A stretch of 64,000 nucleotides of DNA from Tetragenococcus halophilus subsp. flandriensis (GCF_030161475.1 NZ_BSUG01000007.1:1-64000), one strand, 5' to 3'; counted from the first letter of the stretch, positions 7,969 to 17,862 are shown. Notes: generated by a model not told the origin, from the sequence alone. Translations and numbers: made by a program.

Positions 7969-8811
7969 CTAATGCACAAGTAACATTCTTTCATTTCCTG
8001 ATAAGTCTTTCTTCCGCTGAACTGTTTTTTGCGGAAAACTTTTTTGGAAAATTTCTTCCACCTTCTCTCCTTGATTAAAGCCTATCTCTAAAAATATTTT
8101 TCCTTGTTTAGCAAGCTTTTCTTGAGCTTGTTCAGCAATCTTTTGATAAATAGCTAAGCCCTCATTTTCAGCAAATAAAGCGATGGAAGGCTCATAACGT
8201 TGAACACTTGTATCCATCAAGGACCATTCGTCTTGGCTAATATAAGGCGGATTGGCAATCAGAATATCGATAGGGTGTTTAATAGGCTCCAAGGTATTAC
8301 CGAGGTAAAATTTTACCTCTGCTTCAAGCAAATGGCTATTTATTTGCGCCACTTCCAACGCATTTTTTGAAATATCCACTGCACTTACCTGCCACACAGG
8401 TCGTTCTAATTTTAAAGTAGCCGCAATAGCTCCAGTGCCAGTACCTACATCCACTACCTGGAGTGCTTTTTCTTTTTGTTTAACAGTGTTTTGCAGGCAC
8501 CATTCAACTAATTCTTCTGTTTCTGGACGCGGGATCAATGTATTAGAATTGACTTTGAAACTTCGTCCATAGAATTCTTCATAACCTAATAAATATTGCG
8601 GGGGATAGTCATTTAGCAACTGCTCTAGATCATTTTGTAATTGAACATATTCTTTTGGTGTTATCTTGTCTTTCATGTGTAACAACCAATCTGTTTTTGT
8701 CCATTTTTTACGCGCTAAAAACACATAAAGAATCGCATAACCTTCTTTTCCATGTTTTTCTAAAAAAGAAGAAGCCCAATTCAGGACTTCTTGATACGTT
8801 TGTTTACTCAT
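7969..8811 (-). CDS. prmC: Peptide chain release factor N5-glutamine methyltransferase
   Basis: Methylates the Gln of the GGQ motif of release factors, using SAM. Motif [11 protein letters not shown] lies at residues 121-130 and the substrate-binding NPPY at 187-190; the N-terminal helical domain contains the [13 protein letters not shown] and [13 protein letters not shown] blocks. I start it at the ATG of MSKQTY, 8 bases inside the end of prfA. The longer frame would run deeper into prfA. Length is then 280 residues, typical. The overlap with prfA, its substrate's gene, implies coupled translation. Confidence 0.95.
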   Translation of the reverse strand: MSKQTYQEVLNWASSFLEKHGKEGYAILYVFLARKKWTKTDWLLHMKDKITPKEYVQLQNDLEQLLNDYPPQYLLGYEEFYGRSFKVNSNTLIPRPETEELVEWCLQNTVKQKEKALQVVDVGTGTGAIAATLKLERPVWQVSAVDISKNALEVAQINSHLLEAEVKFYLGNTLEPIKHPIDILIANPPYISQDEWSLMDTSVQRYEPSIALFAENEGLAIYQKIAEQAQEKLAKQGKIFLEIGFNQGEKVEEIFQKSFPQKTVQRKKDLSGNERMLLVH

Positions 8812-9880
8812 TTTGCAACTCTTCCAATTTCGAAGTTTGGTCATATAAAATTAAGGCCTCAACAATTTCTTCTAAGTCCCCATTTAAAATTTTATCTAAT
8901 TGTTGAACAGTCAAATTGATTCTATGATCAGTCACTCGATTTTGCGGGAAATTATACGTACGAATACGTTCGGAACGATCACCAGACCCGATCGCTGATC
9001 TCCGATTAGCATCGTACTCATTTTGAGCTTCTTGTTCATATTTATCATAAAGACGTGCACGCAAAACTTTCATTGCTTTTTCGCGGTTTTTAATTTGCGA
9101 ACGTTCATCTTGCATCGCTACCACAATACCTGTTGGAATATGTGTTAAACGTACAGCAGATGCCGTTTTGTTGACATGCTGTCCACCTGCACCAGAAGCA
9201 TGATAAATATCCGTACGAATATCCTTATCATCTATATCTAACTCCACTTCCTCAGCTTCTGGCATCACAACCACTGTTGCAGTCGAAGTATGCACACGAC
9301 CTTGTGACTCAGTTTCTGGCACACGTTGTACACGGTGAGCGCCACTTTCATATTTTAATTTCGAATACACTTTGTCGCCAGTGATCATCATGATAACTTC
9401 CTTATAGCCACCAATACCGGTAACACTAGCATCCATCACTTCTACTTTCCAGCCTTGTGACTCTGCATAGCGTTGATACATATCGAATAAATCGCCAGCA
9501 AAAAGCGCGGCTTCATCGCCGCCAGCTGCTCCTCTAATTTCCATAATAATATTTTTATTATCATTAGGATCTTTAGGCAACAGCAGAATTTTGATTTGTT
9601 CTTGTAGGTCTGCTTCTTCTTTTTTTAACTCTGCTAATTCTTCTTTAGCTAAATCAGTCATTTCTTCGTCCAAATTTTCGCTTAACATTTCTTCATCTTC
9701 GCTAATATCTTCTTCTACTTTTTTGTAGCGTTGATAAACCTCTACTGTTTCACGTAAATCCGCTTCTTCTTTAGACAGCTTCATGAAACGATTGGTATCT
9801 GCGATCACATCTGGATCGCTCATTAATTCGCCTAGTTCCTGATAGCGATCTTCAATCTTTTGCAATTGATCGTAATACAC
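8804..9880 (-). CDS. prfA: Peptide chain release factor 1
   Basis: Terminates translation at UAA and UAG. The codon-recognising PxT motif is present as PET at residues 188-190 within [13 protein letters not shown], and the catalytic GGQ is at 232-234 in [11 protein letters not shown]. The length of 358 residues is normal. It starts at GTG, eight bases after AAAGGAG. It follows tdk by 13 bases and overlaps prmC by 8 bases, forming a tdk-prfA-prmC unit. Confidence 0.97.
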   Translation of the reverse strand: MYYDQLQKIEDRYQELGELMSDPDVIADTNRFMKLSKEEADLRETVEVYQRYKKVEEDISEDEEMLSENLDEEMTDLAKEELAELKKEEADLQEQIKILLLPKDPNDNKNIIMEIRGAAGGDEAALFAGDLFDMYQRYAESQGWKVEVMDASVTGIGGYKEVIMMITGDKVYSKLKYESGAHRVQRVPETESQGRVHTSTATVVVMPEAEEVELDIDDKDIRTDIYHASGAGGQHVNKTASAVRLTHIPTGIVVAMQDERSQIKNREKAMKVLRARLYDKYEQEAQNEYDANRRSAIGSGDRSERIRTYNFPQNRVTDHRINLTVQQLDKILNGDLEEIVEALILYDQTSKLEELQNE

Positions 9881-9893
9881 TTAACATTCTCCT

Positions 9894-10466
9894 TTACTCG
9901 ATTTCTGGGTGAAAATAGTGATGACGACAAACCGGATAATATGCATCATTTCCCCCAATTTGTACTTGCTCTCCTTCATATACTGGCTTTCCATCTATAA
10001 AATGTAAATTCATGATTGCCTTTTTATGGCAAAACCAGCAAATAGTCTTCATTTCTTCGATTTTATCCGCGTATAATAATAAATATTTAGAGCCTTCAAA
10101 TAGTTCGTTACGAAAATCGTTTTTTAAACCAAAGGCCATAACTGGAATCTTTAATTCATCTACAATCCTCATAAATTCCAAAACATGATGTTTTTTTAAA
10201 AATTGCGATTCATCGATCAATATACAGTACGGTCTGCGTTCCAGTTGCTCAATAAGCTCGTACACATTTGTTTCTTCAAATATCGGCAGTGCTTTTTCTT
10301 CTAAGCCAATTCGGCTAGAAATTTGCCCAACACCTGCCCGTGTGTCTAAGCCGCTTGTCATCAAAATAACAGGTTTTTCTTGTTCTTCATAATTATGAGC
10401 AACCTTTAAGATCTCAATTGATTTACCACTGTTCATCGCGCCGTACTTAAAAAATAATTGTGCCAT
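9894..10466 (-). CDS. tdk: Thymidine kinase
   Basis: Phosphorylates thymidine to dTMP. The type II kinase P-loop GAMNSGKS is at residues 9-16, IDESQFL is the Walker B-like block, and a zinc site is formed by CWFCH and the later CRHH. Length 190 residues is normal. GGAGG lies eight bases before the ATG; an inverted repeat GTATACTT/AAGTATAC (10480-10503) sits immediately upstream of that site and could form a hairpin in the leader. It heads the tdk-prfA-prmC group. Confidence 0.96.
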   Translation of the reverse strand: MAQLFFKYGAMNSGKSIEILKVAHNYEEQEKPVILMTSGLDTRAGVGQISSRIGLEEKALPIFEETNVYELIEQLERRPYCILIDESQFLKKHHVLEFMRIVDELKIPVMAFGLKNDFRNELFEGSKYLLLYADKIEEMKTICWFCHKKAIMNLHFIDGKPVYEGEQVQIGGNDAYYPVCRHHYFHPEIE

Positions 10467-10479
10467 TTTCTCATCCTCC

Positions 10480-10503
10480 GTATACTTCCCCTTAAAAGTA
10501 TAC
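10480..10503 (-). promoter_or_regulatory. Inverted repeat just upstream of the tdk ribosome-binding site
   Basis: GTATACTT at 10480-10487 and AAGTATAC at 10496-10503 are exact inverted copies separated by eight bases. On the minus strand the 3' arm touches the GGAGG of tdk, so it may be an operator or a leader hairpin. No regulator is implied by the sequence. Confidence 0.4.
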
Positions 10504-10614
10504 TTGAAAATAAATGATTTTTACAGCCCTAGCTTTTTGAAATTTAACTAATAAAAAGCAAGTGCATTGTGCTCCTTTGTTGCTTTCTTAACTTTAAAAC
10601 TAGCTATATCTTAA

Positions 10615-11010
10615 CTAGTAGCGTCTCTGTTTTTTAAATGCATTTTCCACCTGTTCAAAACCTACTTTAGGGTAAAAAGAACTTGCAGTAGGCGCGGATA
10701 TTAATACGGTTGAAATATCTTCTCCTTGATTTTTTCTTAATGTAGCCAATAATTTAGCACCAACGCCCTGTTTTTGATAGCTTTTCAAAACAGCCAAATC
10801 TGATACAAAAGTACAGTAAGACATGTCAGAAACACCACGGAGTACACCTACTAATTTAGCATTATCCCAAGCAGTATACAAAATATTGGCATTATTTAGC
10901 ATTCTTTTCATCCTTGCTTGGTCATGAACTGGACGTTTAATTCCCGAATGAACAAAAACTTCAATCAACTCTTCTGCTGTAATTTTTTTATTATCACAAA
11001 TTTCTACCAT
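10615..11010 (-). CDS. GNAT-family N-acetyltransferase (downstream copy)
   Basis: A 131-residue single-domain acetyltransferase. The acetyl-CoA loop reads YQKQGVGAKLL (about residues 79-89), after the beta-4 strand FVSDLAVL, and a C-terminal FYPKVGFEQ block closes the fold. The substrate cannot be told. It is clearly a paralogue of the gene immediately upstream: both share the layout of an N-terminal EV helix, R-M/L-K/Q-M-N pattern, TAW/SAW, SDLAVL/SDILIL and YQKQG. The two are 2 bases apart and form an operon. Confidence 0.85.
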   Translation of the reverse strand: MVEICDNKKITAEELIEVFVHSGIKRPVHDQARMKRMLNNANILYTAWDNAKLVGVLRGVSDMSYCTFVSDLAVLKSYQKQGVGAKLLATLRKNQGEDISTVLISAPTASSFYPKVGFEQVENAFKKQRRY

Positions 11011-11012
11011 CG

Positions 11013-11420
11013 CTAGCCCTCCCTATGTATACGATACATCTTATCTGTAGGCTGAAAATCGATCTGCTTGTAAAAACCCAAAGCTTTTTCGTCTGCTCTT
11101 AAAGAGATTGTTGTTCGATTACCTAGGTATTGTTTAACCTCAGCCACTAACATTTTCCCGATTCCTTGCTTTTGGTAAGCGGGTAAGATTAAAATATCGC
11201 TTAGGTAACAAAAATATTCAAAGTCTGTTAAACAACGCGCAAGCCCTAGCAAAGTACCATTACACCAAGCACTAAAGACTAAAGGTGTATGGTTTATCAT
11301 GTCTTGCAACCTATTCTTATCGTCAATTGGCTTATCAAAGGCAGTTTCTTCATAAACAGCCGCCACTTCTTCTACTGATAAAGGTTCATTTACTTTAATT
11401 TCAACATTTTTTTCTTTCAT
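11013..11420 (-). CDS. GNAT-family N-acetyltransferase (upstream copy)
   Basis: A 135-residue GNAT enzyme with the acetyl-CoA loop YQKQGIGKMLV, the strand CYLSDILIL before it and the C-terminal FYKQIDFQP block. It is related to the next gene along nearly the whole length, consistent with tandem duplication followed by divergence. TTAGGAG precedes the ATG. The substrate is unknown; small GNATs of this type modify small amines, peptides or antibiotics, and nothing nearby narrows the choice. Confidence 0.85.
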   Translation of the reverse strand: MKEKNVEIKVNEPLSVEEVAAVYEETAFDKPIDDKNRLQDMINHTPLVFSAWCNGTLLGLARCLTDFEYFCYLSDILILPAYQKQGIGKMLVAEVKQYLGNRTTISLRADEKALGFYKQIDFQPTDKMYRIHREG

Positions 11421-11609
11421 TTTATTTAACTCCTAAGTTTTTATCATTCGTTAACTTTTTAATACTATTAATTTTCTTATTTTCAATTTACTCCTTATAA
11501 GATAATAAATCCATCATTTCATGTTTTAAATTTTCAATTATAAAACGGTGCTTGTTATTTCTCTTTTAGTTCACTTATTTTTTCCATACAGAGTATAACT
11601 AGCCATAAT

Positions 11610-11649
11610 AAAAAGGCCATCAGTCGCATAATTGACTGATGGCCTTTTT
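11610..11649 (-). terminator. Intrinsic terminator of hsp20
   Basis: GGCCATCAGTC pairs with GACTGATGGCC across an 8-base loop, with A5 on one side and T5 on the other. On the minus strand it ends the hsp20 transcript 13 bases after the stop codon. Confidence 0.88.
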
Positions 11650-11661
11650 GTCGATATTCAA

Positions 11662-12078
11662 TTATTTAATATCGATTTTTTTCTTATCTTCATCCTTACC
11701 TGGTGCTTTTGGTAATGCCAAATTCAAGACACCATCTTTAAATGAAGCATCGATCTTATCTTCATCAATTCCCTTTAGCATAAATTGACGACGGAAAGAG
11801 CTGCTACTACGTTCTCGACGTAGGAAGTTACCTTCTTCGTCTTTATCTTCACTTACATCATTACGACTTGCTTCAATCGTCAAAATATCATCATCATAGG
11901 TAACATTCAAATCTGACTTATCAAATCCTGGCAAATCAGCTGTTACTTCATAGCTATTATCTTTTTCCTTGATATCGACTTGAAAATTATCGTTTCCCAT
12001 AAAGTTAGCGAAGAAATTATCGAAAAAGTCATCTCTCATATTCATAAGATCATTGTTTCTTGACATTAAGTTTGCCAT
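11662..12078 (-). CDS. hsp20: Small heat shock protein, Hsp20/alpha-crystallin family
   Basis: ATP-independent holdase chaperone that keeps unfolding proteins soluble. The alpha-crystallin domain covers about residues 35-130 and contains VTADLPGFDKSDL, FRRQFML and the closing GVLNLALPKA motif; the tail ends in KKIDIK. I start it at the ATG of MANLMS, behind GGAAGG, which gives 138 residues; the longer frame runs back into the leader hairpin. The gene is the only one in its transcript and is preceded by a perfect CIRCE element and a good promoter, so HrcA control is expected. Confidence 0.94.
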   Translation of the reverse strand: MANLMSRNNDLMNMRDDFFDNFFANFMGNDNFQVDIKEKDNSYEVTADLPGFDKSDLNVTYDDDILTIEASRNDVSEDKDEEGNFLRRERSSSSFRRQFMLKGIDEDKIDASFKDGVLNLALPKAPGKDEDKKKIDIK

Positions 12079-12107
12079 AAATAATCCTTCCTTTCTTTTT
12101 TTCTTTA

Positions 12108-12138
12108 TTACAAAAGAAATTGGCGATTTCTTTTGTAA
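12108..12138 (-). promoter_or_regulatory. Leader hairpin in the hsp20 5' untranslated region
   Basis: TTACAAAAGAAAT (12108-12120) and ATTTCTTTTGTAA (12126-12138) form a perfect 13-base-pair stem with a 5-base loop, 30 bases upstream of the hsp20 start. No T-run follows, so it is not a terminator. It is A+U-rich and near the ribosome-binding site. A role in mRNA stability or temperature sensing is possible but unproven. Confidence 0.55.
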
Positions 12139-12198
12139 TACGGGATTTTTCAATCTCGATTTATCTTATCGGAAGCTCTCTAACTTCCTTACAATTAC

Positions 12199-12227
12199 AA
12201 TATACAACCTTAGTCAAAAATGGTCAA
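12199..12227 (-). promoter_or_regulatory. hsp20 promoter
   Basis: On the minus strand TTGACC (12222-12227) and TATATT (12199-12204) are separated by exactly 17 bases. The predicted start lies about 115 bases before the hsp20 ATG, leaving a long structured leader. Confidence 0.75.
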
Positions 12228-12231
12228 ATAA

Positions 12232-12258
12232 TTAGCACTCGAAATCAAAGAGTGCTAA
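12232..12258. promoter_or_regulatory. CIRCE element (HrcA operator)
   Basis: TTAGCACTC (12232-12240), nine bases, GAGTGCTAA (12250-12258) is an exact match to the CIRCE consensus with the canonical spacing. It abuts the -35 of the hsp20 promoter. HrcA bound here would repress hsp20 at normal temperature (established for CIRCE). It is also only 14 bases past the recQ stop codon. Confidence 0.95.
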
Positions 12259-12271
12259 TTATTGATTTTAT

Positions 12272-14026
12272 TTAAACTGTTTCCCCATTTAATAAGGACA
12301 TAAATTGTTCACCGTATTTATCCAATTTATTTTGCCCTACGCCTTTGATCTGTAAAAATTCAACGGGTGTTTTTGGTTTTTTCTGTGCCAATTCTTGCAA
12401 TGTTTTATCCGAAAAAACGATATAAGGTGGCAAGTTTTGTTCTTGTGCTAACTCTAAACGCAAATTGCGTAGTTTTTCAAATAACTCATCGTTATCTGCT
12501 AACTGTTTTACAGCAGCTTGTTTACGGTATACTTTTTGCTTACCCAGTAAAACATCAATGCCTGTTGATGAAACGATTAACTTAGGGAACTCCCCTTTGC
12601 TTAATGTTAGATACTGCTCAGCTGTCAGATAATCGATCAAACTAACTACTTCTTTTTGTGACCATTCCTTCATTAATCCATAGGTTGTAAGCTGATCAAA
12701 ATGCCAATCCTTTACTTGTTTAGTCTTTGAAGCTGTCAAAACCCTTGCAACCATAGTTTTACCAAAGCGCTCTTCCATACGTTTCACACAAGACAATATT
12801 TTTTGTGCATCTAGCGTAATATCAACTGCTTCACGTTCATCCAAGCAATTGCTACATTTACCGCATTTTTGACCATTTTCCCCAAAGTACCGTAGAATAT
12901 AACATTGTAAACACATCTGCGTATGAACGTATTGGTTCATCTGCCGCAACTTTTCGTATTCATTTTGTTGATAGCTATTGCTTAAATTGGATTGTTCAAT
13001 GAAAAAATGTTGAATTTGTAGATCTTGGGGTGCATACAGTAAAATCGCGTCACTTGCTAGTCCATCTCTGCCTGCACGTCCTGCTTCTTGATAATAAGAT
13101 TCAATATTTCCTGGTATCTGCGCATGAATAACGAAACGCACATTACTTTTGTTGATTCCCATACCAAAAGCATTGGTTGCTACTATAACCTGTACACGCT
13201 CAAACAGAAAATCTTCCTGACTTTTTGCTCGTTGTTTTCTATCCATACCTCCATGATACATCCCCACCGAAAAGTCATTATGTCTTAGCAAATGATAAAT
13301 CCTTTCAACCTCTTTTCTGGTGGTCGCATAAATAATCCCTGATTGATTTTTATTCGTTTTTAGGTAGGTAAACAAATAACTATCTTTTTGCTCTTTCACC
13401 ACTTGAAAAGCAAGATTTTCTCGGGCAAAACCGGTATTGATTTGATTTTGTTCTGGTATAGATAACAAATAAGAAATATCTTGTGCAACTTCTTGGGTAG
13501 CCGTGGCTGTCAAGGCCACAACTGTCGGTAGCTGCTTTAGTGATTGAATCATTTGCGCTAACTTCAGATAACTAGGGCGAAAATCATGACCCCATTGCGA
13601 AATACAATGAGCTTCATCAACTGCCAAAAGATCAATCTGAACAGTTTCTAATAAGCGCAAAAACTCCTCTGATTCTAAACGTTCTGGCGCAATATACAAC
13701 AACTTAACGCGACCATTTTTTGCATCATCGAGCCTGTTATTTATCTCTAAATAAGAAAGCGAACTATTGATAAAGGTCGCTGGTATCCCCATATCATTTA
13801 AGCTGTCTACTTGATCTTTCATTAGAGAAATTAAAGGAGAAATGACTAAGGTCAAACCGTCCAATAAAAGTGCTGGCAGTTGATAACATATAGATTTTCC
13901 GCCTCCAGTCGGCATAATCCCGAGCACATTTTCTTTGTTTAAAATTTTTTGAATAATAGCTTCTTGTCCTTTACGAAAGCTAGTAAATCCGAATTTTTCA
14001 GCTAAAATACTTTCTAAATCTGTCAT
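12272..14026 (-). CDS. recQ: ATP-dependent DNA helicase RecQ
   Basis: A 3'-5' DNA helicase in recombination repair. Walker A MPTGGGKS is at residues 38-45 and the DEAH box at 137-140 in LLAVDEAHCISQWGHDFRPSY. The helicase C domain carries ATNAFGMGINK and QEAGRAGRDG. The RQC zinc site is the four-Cys set CLQCYILRYF...CGKCSNC near residue 370, and an HRDC domain ends the protein. I start it at MTDLES (584 residues): AGAGG lies upstream, and the more upstream ATG overlaps the TATAAT -10. Confidence 0.94.
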   Translation of the reverse strand: MTDLESILAEKFGFTSFRKGQEAIIQKILNKENVLGIMPTGGGKSICYQLPALLLDGLTLVISPLISLMKDQVDSLNDMGIPATFINSSLSYLEINNRLDDAKNGRVKLLYIAPERLESEEFLRLLETVQIDLLAVDEAHCISQWGHDFRPSYLKLAQMIQSLKQLPTVVALTATATQEVAQDISYLLSIPEQNQINTGFARENLAFQVVKEQKDSYLFTYLKTNKNQSGIIYATTRKEVERIYHLLRHNDFSVGMYHGGMDRKQRAKSQEDFLFERVQVIVATNAFGMGINKSNVRFVIHAQIPGNIESYYQEAGRAGRDGLASDAILLYAPQDLQIQHFFIEQSNLSNSYQQNEYEKLRQMNQYVHTQMCLQCYILRYFGENGQKCGKCSNCLDEREAVDITLDAQKILSCVKRMEERFGKTMVARVLTASKTKQVKDWHFDQLTTYGLMKEWSQKEVVSLIDYLTAEQYLTLSKGEFPKLIVSSTGIDVLLGKQKVYRKQAAVKQLADNDELFEKLRNLRLELAQEQNLPPYIVFSDKTLQELAQKKPKTPVEFLQIKGVGQNKLDKYGEQFMSLLNGETV

Positions 14027-14048
14027 TTTTTCGCCTCTTTCCTCCTTC

Positions 14049-14077
14049 ATTATAGCGAATTTTTCTTTATGAACCAA
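14049..14077 (-). promoter_or_regulatory. recQ promoter
   Basis: On the minus strand TTGGTT (14072-14077) and TATAAT (14049-14054) are 17 bases apart. The transcript would begin just before the AGAGG ribosome-binding site, giving a very short leader and supporting the chosen start codon. Confidence 0.65.
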
Positions 14078-14111
14078 AGTGAATTTCTCACTTCTTTTTT
14101 CTTTTTTTTTA

Positions 14112-14143
14112 TAAAAAAAATACGCCTTCGATTAGAAAGCGTA
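14112..14143 (-). terminator. Intrinsic terminator of lepB
   Basis: On the minus strand ACGCTTTC pairs with GAAGGCGT, with one mismatch, and is followed by eight T after one A. It lies about 60 bases after the lepB stop codon. Confidence 0.75.
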
Positions 14144-14201
14144 AAAATGAAGTGTACCTACAACTACCTTTCACATTTGTTAATTAATTTAGTGAAAAAG
14201 T

Positions 14202-14777
14202 TTAGTTATTTATAATAGCAATTTCATCCAGCGGCCAATAACGAAAAACTACTTCGCCTTCGATCATAGAACGATTTACAAAGCCAAACGCCCGACTATC
14301 TTTAGAAATCAAACGGTTATCGCCTAAAACAAAATATTGCCCCTCAGGAACATTATAAACAAAGTCACTCGTAAAACTAGCTGCATTTTCAGCAATATCT
14401 TGAAAAGCTGGATTATAGTCATATTCCGATTGCATTTTATTATCAGCAAATTCTTGCTGATAAGACTCCAAGTAAGCTTCATCCACTTGTTCGCCATTAA
14501 CTGTAAGAGTGTCATCTTTCATCTGAACTCGATCACCAGGTAAGCCAATTACCCTTTTAACAGCCAACTTATCTAAGTCATCAGGTTCTCTAGTCGTTAC
14601 GACGTCAAAACGATCGATATTAGACAACTTATAAGTTATCAACTTTTGTCCATCAGCTAAAGTCGGATCCATAGAATGGCCATTCACAGAAACTGGCGTA
14701 AGCACAAATATATACAATGCCCAAAAGATCGCTAAAATTAGAAAAAAGGGGCCCCAATTTTTTATAAATTCTTTCAA
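14202..14777 (-). CDS. lepB: Type I signal peptidase
   Basis: Membrane serine protease that removes signal peptides from exported proteins. An N-terminal membrane anchor (about residues 8-28) precedes the catalytic Ser35 in NGHSMDPTL and the Lys74 base in KLAVKRVIGLPGD; the VLGDNRLISKDSR box follows. The length of 191 residues suits the Gram-positive SipS type. It starts with TTG, eight bases after AAGGAG. It is monocistronic and divergent from ktrB. The exported PrsA and LysM hydrolase of this window are the kinds of substrates involved, though PrsA as a lipoprotein uses a different peptidase. Confidence 0.94.
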   Translation of the reverse strand: MKEFIKNWGPFFLILAIFWALYIFVLTPVSVNGHSMDPTLADGQKLITYKLSNIDRFDVVTTREPDDLDKLAVKRVIGLPGDRVQMKDDTLTVNGEQVDEAYLESYQQEFADNKMQSEYDYNPAFQDIAENAASFTSDFVYNVPEGQYFVLGDNRLISKDSRAFGFVNRSMIEGEVVFRYWPLDEIAIINN

Positions 14778-14998
14778 AGTATAAACTCCTTATTGATTAT
14801 TGATTTTGATAAAATTTCGTTTATTATTTTTATACTATAATACTGCATTAGTATACCACAGCCTAAATTAATAAGAAAAAAAACATATTTACCTTAAGAA
14901 ACTTTTTTGATTTCTTTTTTATTTTATAAAAGAACTAGCTGGAATACACTGTCTTTTTTGTTATACTGTGGGTATTCTATTAGAATGGAGACTTAAAA

Positions 14999-16405
14999 AT
15001 GTCAATGAAGCTTTTCGCGCAAAATACTTGGCAAAAAAGTAAATTCTTTTTTAAACATAGACTTTCTTCTGTTCAAGTTATTGTGTCTTATTATGTGCTG
15101 ATGACATTGATCGCACTTATACTATTTTATTTGCCCATTTTCCGCCAAGCTGGTTCTCATGTGTCATTTATTGATATGTTTTTTATGGCAGTCAGCACAA
15201 TCAGTATTACTGGGCTAACCACATTTCCAATTAACGAAGTGTTCAATGAACAAGGCGTTATCCTATTAGAAATTCTTTTTCAAGTGGGAGGATTGGGTAT
15301 CATGATGATTTCTACCTTTTTCTTTATCCTCTCAAAAAGAAAAGTTACGTTGAAACAGCGACAATTGATCATGACAGATATGAATCAACCACGTCTTAGC
15401 GGAATCGTACGCTTAATTCGAACAACTTTTACAATTATATTAGGATTGCAGATTATTAGTGGTCTTATTTTTAGCGTATATTTAAAACTACAAGGTTATC
15501 ATAACAACTGGGGTTCTGCATTTTACTATGGCTTTTACGAAGCAATTTCTTCAGTGACAAACTCTGGTTTTGACGTTACTGGTCACTCAGTTTTTCCATA
15601 TGCTAATGATTTTTTCCTTTTATTTTCTATAATGTTTTTGATTTTTATCGGGGGGATTGGTTTTCCAGTCTTAATGGATGTTAAAAGTTGGTTTTCTGAT
15701 AAATTTTCTAAAAAAACACAACCATCGCATTTCCGATTTTCTTTATTTACTAAGATTGCTTTGCTTTCTTCAGTAATTTTATTTGTTGGTGGTAGCATAG
15801 TGATTTTTTTCTTAGAAAAAAACCATTTATTTGAAAATATGAATTTTATCGAGCAAAGTGTTAACAGTATGTTTTATTCAACCACTACTCGTAACGCTGG
15901 TTTACAAATCCATGATTTAAATAATTTTCAAACAACATCATTGATCGTTTTTTCCTTATTGATGTTTATCGGTTGTAGTCCTAGTTCAGTAGGTGGCGGT
16001 ATACGCACGACAACGATAATGATTATTGGTCTTTACCTTTATTCATTCTTAAAAGGAGAAAGACATGTTCACGTTTTTGGTCGTACCATCGATAGAGACG
16101 ATATTCGTAAATCGATCGTTGTTTTTATGTTGTCACTTATGATGTGCTTTAGCTGTGTCGTTTTTTTGACTGCCATTGAAGATGTTTCTTTGATCTCTAT
16201 TATTGTTGAAGTTACCTCCGCTTTTGGTACTACCGGCTTATCTTTAGGTATTACAAATGATTTGTCGACGATTGGAAAACTAGTGATTGCAGTTTTGATG
16301 TTTATCGGAAGGGTAAATATGTTGTATACACTTATGTTATTTATTCCGCAAAAACCACACGATTCAGGTTATCGTTATCCAACTGAAAAAATTATTATTG
16401 GTTAA
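14999..16405 (+). CDS. ktrB: Potassium uptake protein, TrkH/KtrB family
   Basis: Membrane pore subunit of a Ktr potassium transporter, 468 residues. The four pore loops of this family are visible: SITGLTTFP, VTNSGFDVTG, TTRNAGLQ and FGTTGLSLG, each with the filter glycine. Long hydrophobic helices flank each. KtrB works with a cytoplasmic RCK subunit (KtrA), which is not in the window. GGAG precedes the ATG and a TATACT lies about 40 bases upstream. In a salt-tolerant coccus such a system would serve osmotic adaptation (inference). Confidence 0.93.
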   Translation: MSMKLFAQNTWQKSKFFFKHRLSSVQVIVSYYVLMTLIALILFYLPIFRQAGSHVSFIDMFFMAVSTISITGLTTFPINEVFNEQGVILLEILFQVGGLGIMMISTFFFILSKRKVTLKQRQLIMTDMNQPRLSGIVRLIRTTFTIILGLQIISGLIFSVYLKLQGYHNNWGSAFYYGFYEAISSVTNSGFDVTGHSVFPYANDFFLLFSIMFLIFIGGIGFPVLMDVKSWFSDKFSKKTQPSHFRFSLFTKIALLSSVILFVGGSIVIFFLEKNHLFENMNFIEQSVNSMFYSTTTRNAGLQIHDLNNFQTTSLIVFSLLMFIGCSPSSVGGGIRTTTIMIIGLYLYSFLKGERHVHVFGRTIDRDDIRKSIVVFMLSLMMCFSCVVFLTAIEDVSLISIIVEVTSAFGTTGLSLGITNDLSTIGKLVIAVLMFIGRVNMLYTLMLFIPQKPHDSGYRYPTEKIIIG

Positions 16406-16509
16406 TAAATTTTTTTCACTTATTCTTAAGAACAAGAAAATTGATTTAATCTTTTTTTTAAGTTGTGGTATGATAAATTGAATTTATGTTTATATGATGG
16501 AGGTTCGAC

Positions 16510-17862
16510 ATGGGATTTCGAAGTTACATTGCTTCTTTTGTAGGAAAGAGTTCACAATGGTTTTTAAAAACTTTTACTAAAGGTGGATCGAGTTTACCAG
16601 GGAAATTAGCCTTAAAAATTAATCCAGCTATTTTAGATCACTTAGCTAATGATTATAAAGTAGTGGTTGTTACTGGTACAAATGGCAAAACATTAACAAC
16701 TGCATTAACAGTTAATATTTTACAACAAGAATTTGATGATGTATTAACAAATCCGACAGGTGCCAATATGGTACAAGGAATTGTTTCTACTTTTCTTTCT
16801 GCTAGTCCTAAGAAAGAAGTAAAGAAATTTGCTGTTTTAGAAATTGACGAAGCAAGTTTAAGTAAGGTAACTGACTATATTAAGCCAGAATTATTTGTTT
16901 TTACAAATATTTTCCGCGATCAAATGGATCGCTATGGAGAGATATATACAACTTACCAGTTAATTGTCGATGGTGCAGCAAAATCGCCAGAAGCCACCAT
17001 TTTAGCCAACGGTGACTCACCGATCTTTAATTCACTTGAAACAACAAATCCTAGAAAATATTATGGTTTTGACCATAAAACTGATGAGGAGCAAATGGCA
17101 CATTACAATACGGATGGCGTATTATGTCCTAAGTGTCAACACATTCTACATTATAAAATGATTACCTACGCAAACCTAGGTAAATACTATTGCCCCAATT
17201 GTGGGTTTACACGCCCTCAATTAGACTATAAATTAACAGACTTACGAAATATGACAAATACCTCAGCAGAATTTACAATCGACAATAACGATTACAAATT
17301 AGAAGTCGGTGGGATGTATAATATATACAATGCCCTAGCAGCCACTGCTGTCGCAGAATATTACCATATTGCGCCAGAAAAAATCCGTAAGGGAATTGGT
17401 TTCGATGAGAAGGTTTTTGGACGTCAAGAAGTTGTGGATATTGATGGTAAAAAATGTACCTTGGTTTTAGTTAAAAACCCAGTTGGTCTAAATCAAGTAA
17501 TTGACATGATTGGTTTATCGCCTTACAATTTTTCTCTTGTTTCTTTACTAAATGCTAATTACGCTGATGGTACAGATATTAGTTGGATTTGGGATGGAAA
17601 TTACGAAGCCTTTAGCAATACAGATATACCTCAAGTAATTTCCGGTGGAGAACGTCATGAAGATATGACCAAGCGTTTAAAAGTTGCAGGCATTCCCGAA
17701 GATAAAATTACGGAAACGCAGAATTTAGATGAGGTCGTTGAACAGATCAAACAATTACCTAGCGAACAAGTTTATATTTTATCCACCTATACCGCTGTTT
17801 TACAATTACGTAAAAAACTAGCAGATATGGGTTATATAAAAGGAGGAATGGATCGTGGCTGA
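16510..17862 (+). CDS. murT: Lipid II isoglutaminyl synthase, MurT subunit
   Basis: Mur-ligase-like subunit of the enzyme that amidates the D-Glu of the stem peptide in lipid II to D-isoglutamine. The ATP-binding GTNGKT is at residues 56-61. Four Cys at 206, 209, 228 and 231 (CPKC and CPNC) form the zinc ribbon typical of MurT. The C-terminal DUF1727 region (about 315-440) contains [10 protein letters not shown]. Length 450 is typical. A GGAGG lies before the ATG. It overlaps gatD by 8 bases, and the two products form a heterodimer. Confidence 0.96.
   Translation: MGFRSYIASFVGKSSQWFLKTFTKGGSSLPGKLALKINPAILDHLANDYKVVVVTGTNGKTLTTALTVNILQQEFDDVLTNPTGANMVQGIVSTFLSASPKKEVKKFAVLEIDEASLSKVTDYIKPELFVFTNIFRDQMDRYGEIYTTYQLIVDGAAKSPEATILANGDSPIFNSLETTNPRKYYGFDHKTDEEQMAHYNTDGVLCPKCQHILHYKMITYANLGKYYCPNCGFTRPQLDYKLTDLRNMTNTSAEFTIDNNDYKLEVGGMYNIYNALAATAVAEYYHIAPEKIRKGIGFDEKVFGRQEVVDIDGKKCTLVLVKNPVGLNQVIDMIGLSPYNFSLVSLLNANYADGTDISWIWDGNYEAFSNTDIPQVISGGERHEDMTKRLKVAGIPEDKITETQNLDEVVEQIKQLPSEQVYILSTYTAVLQLRKKLADMGYIKGGMDRG

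Noticed and set aside
17201-17234. Zinc ribbon in MurT as a separate small gene
   Set aside because: The Cys4 region is part of the intact MurT frame and is typical of that family.
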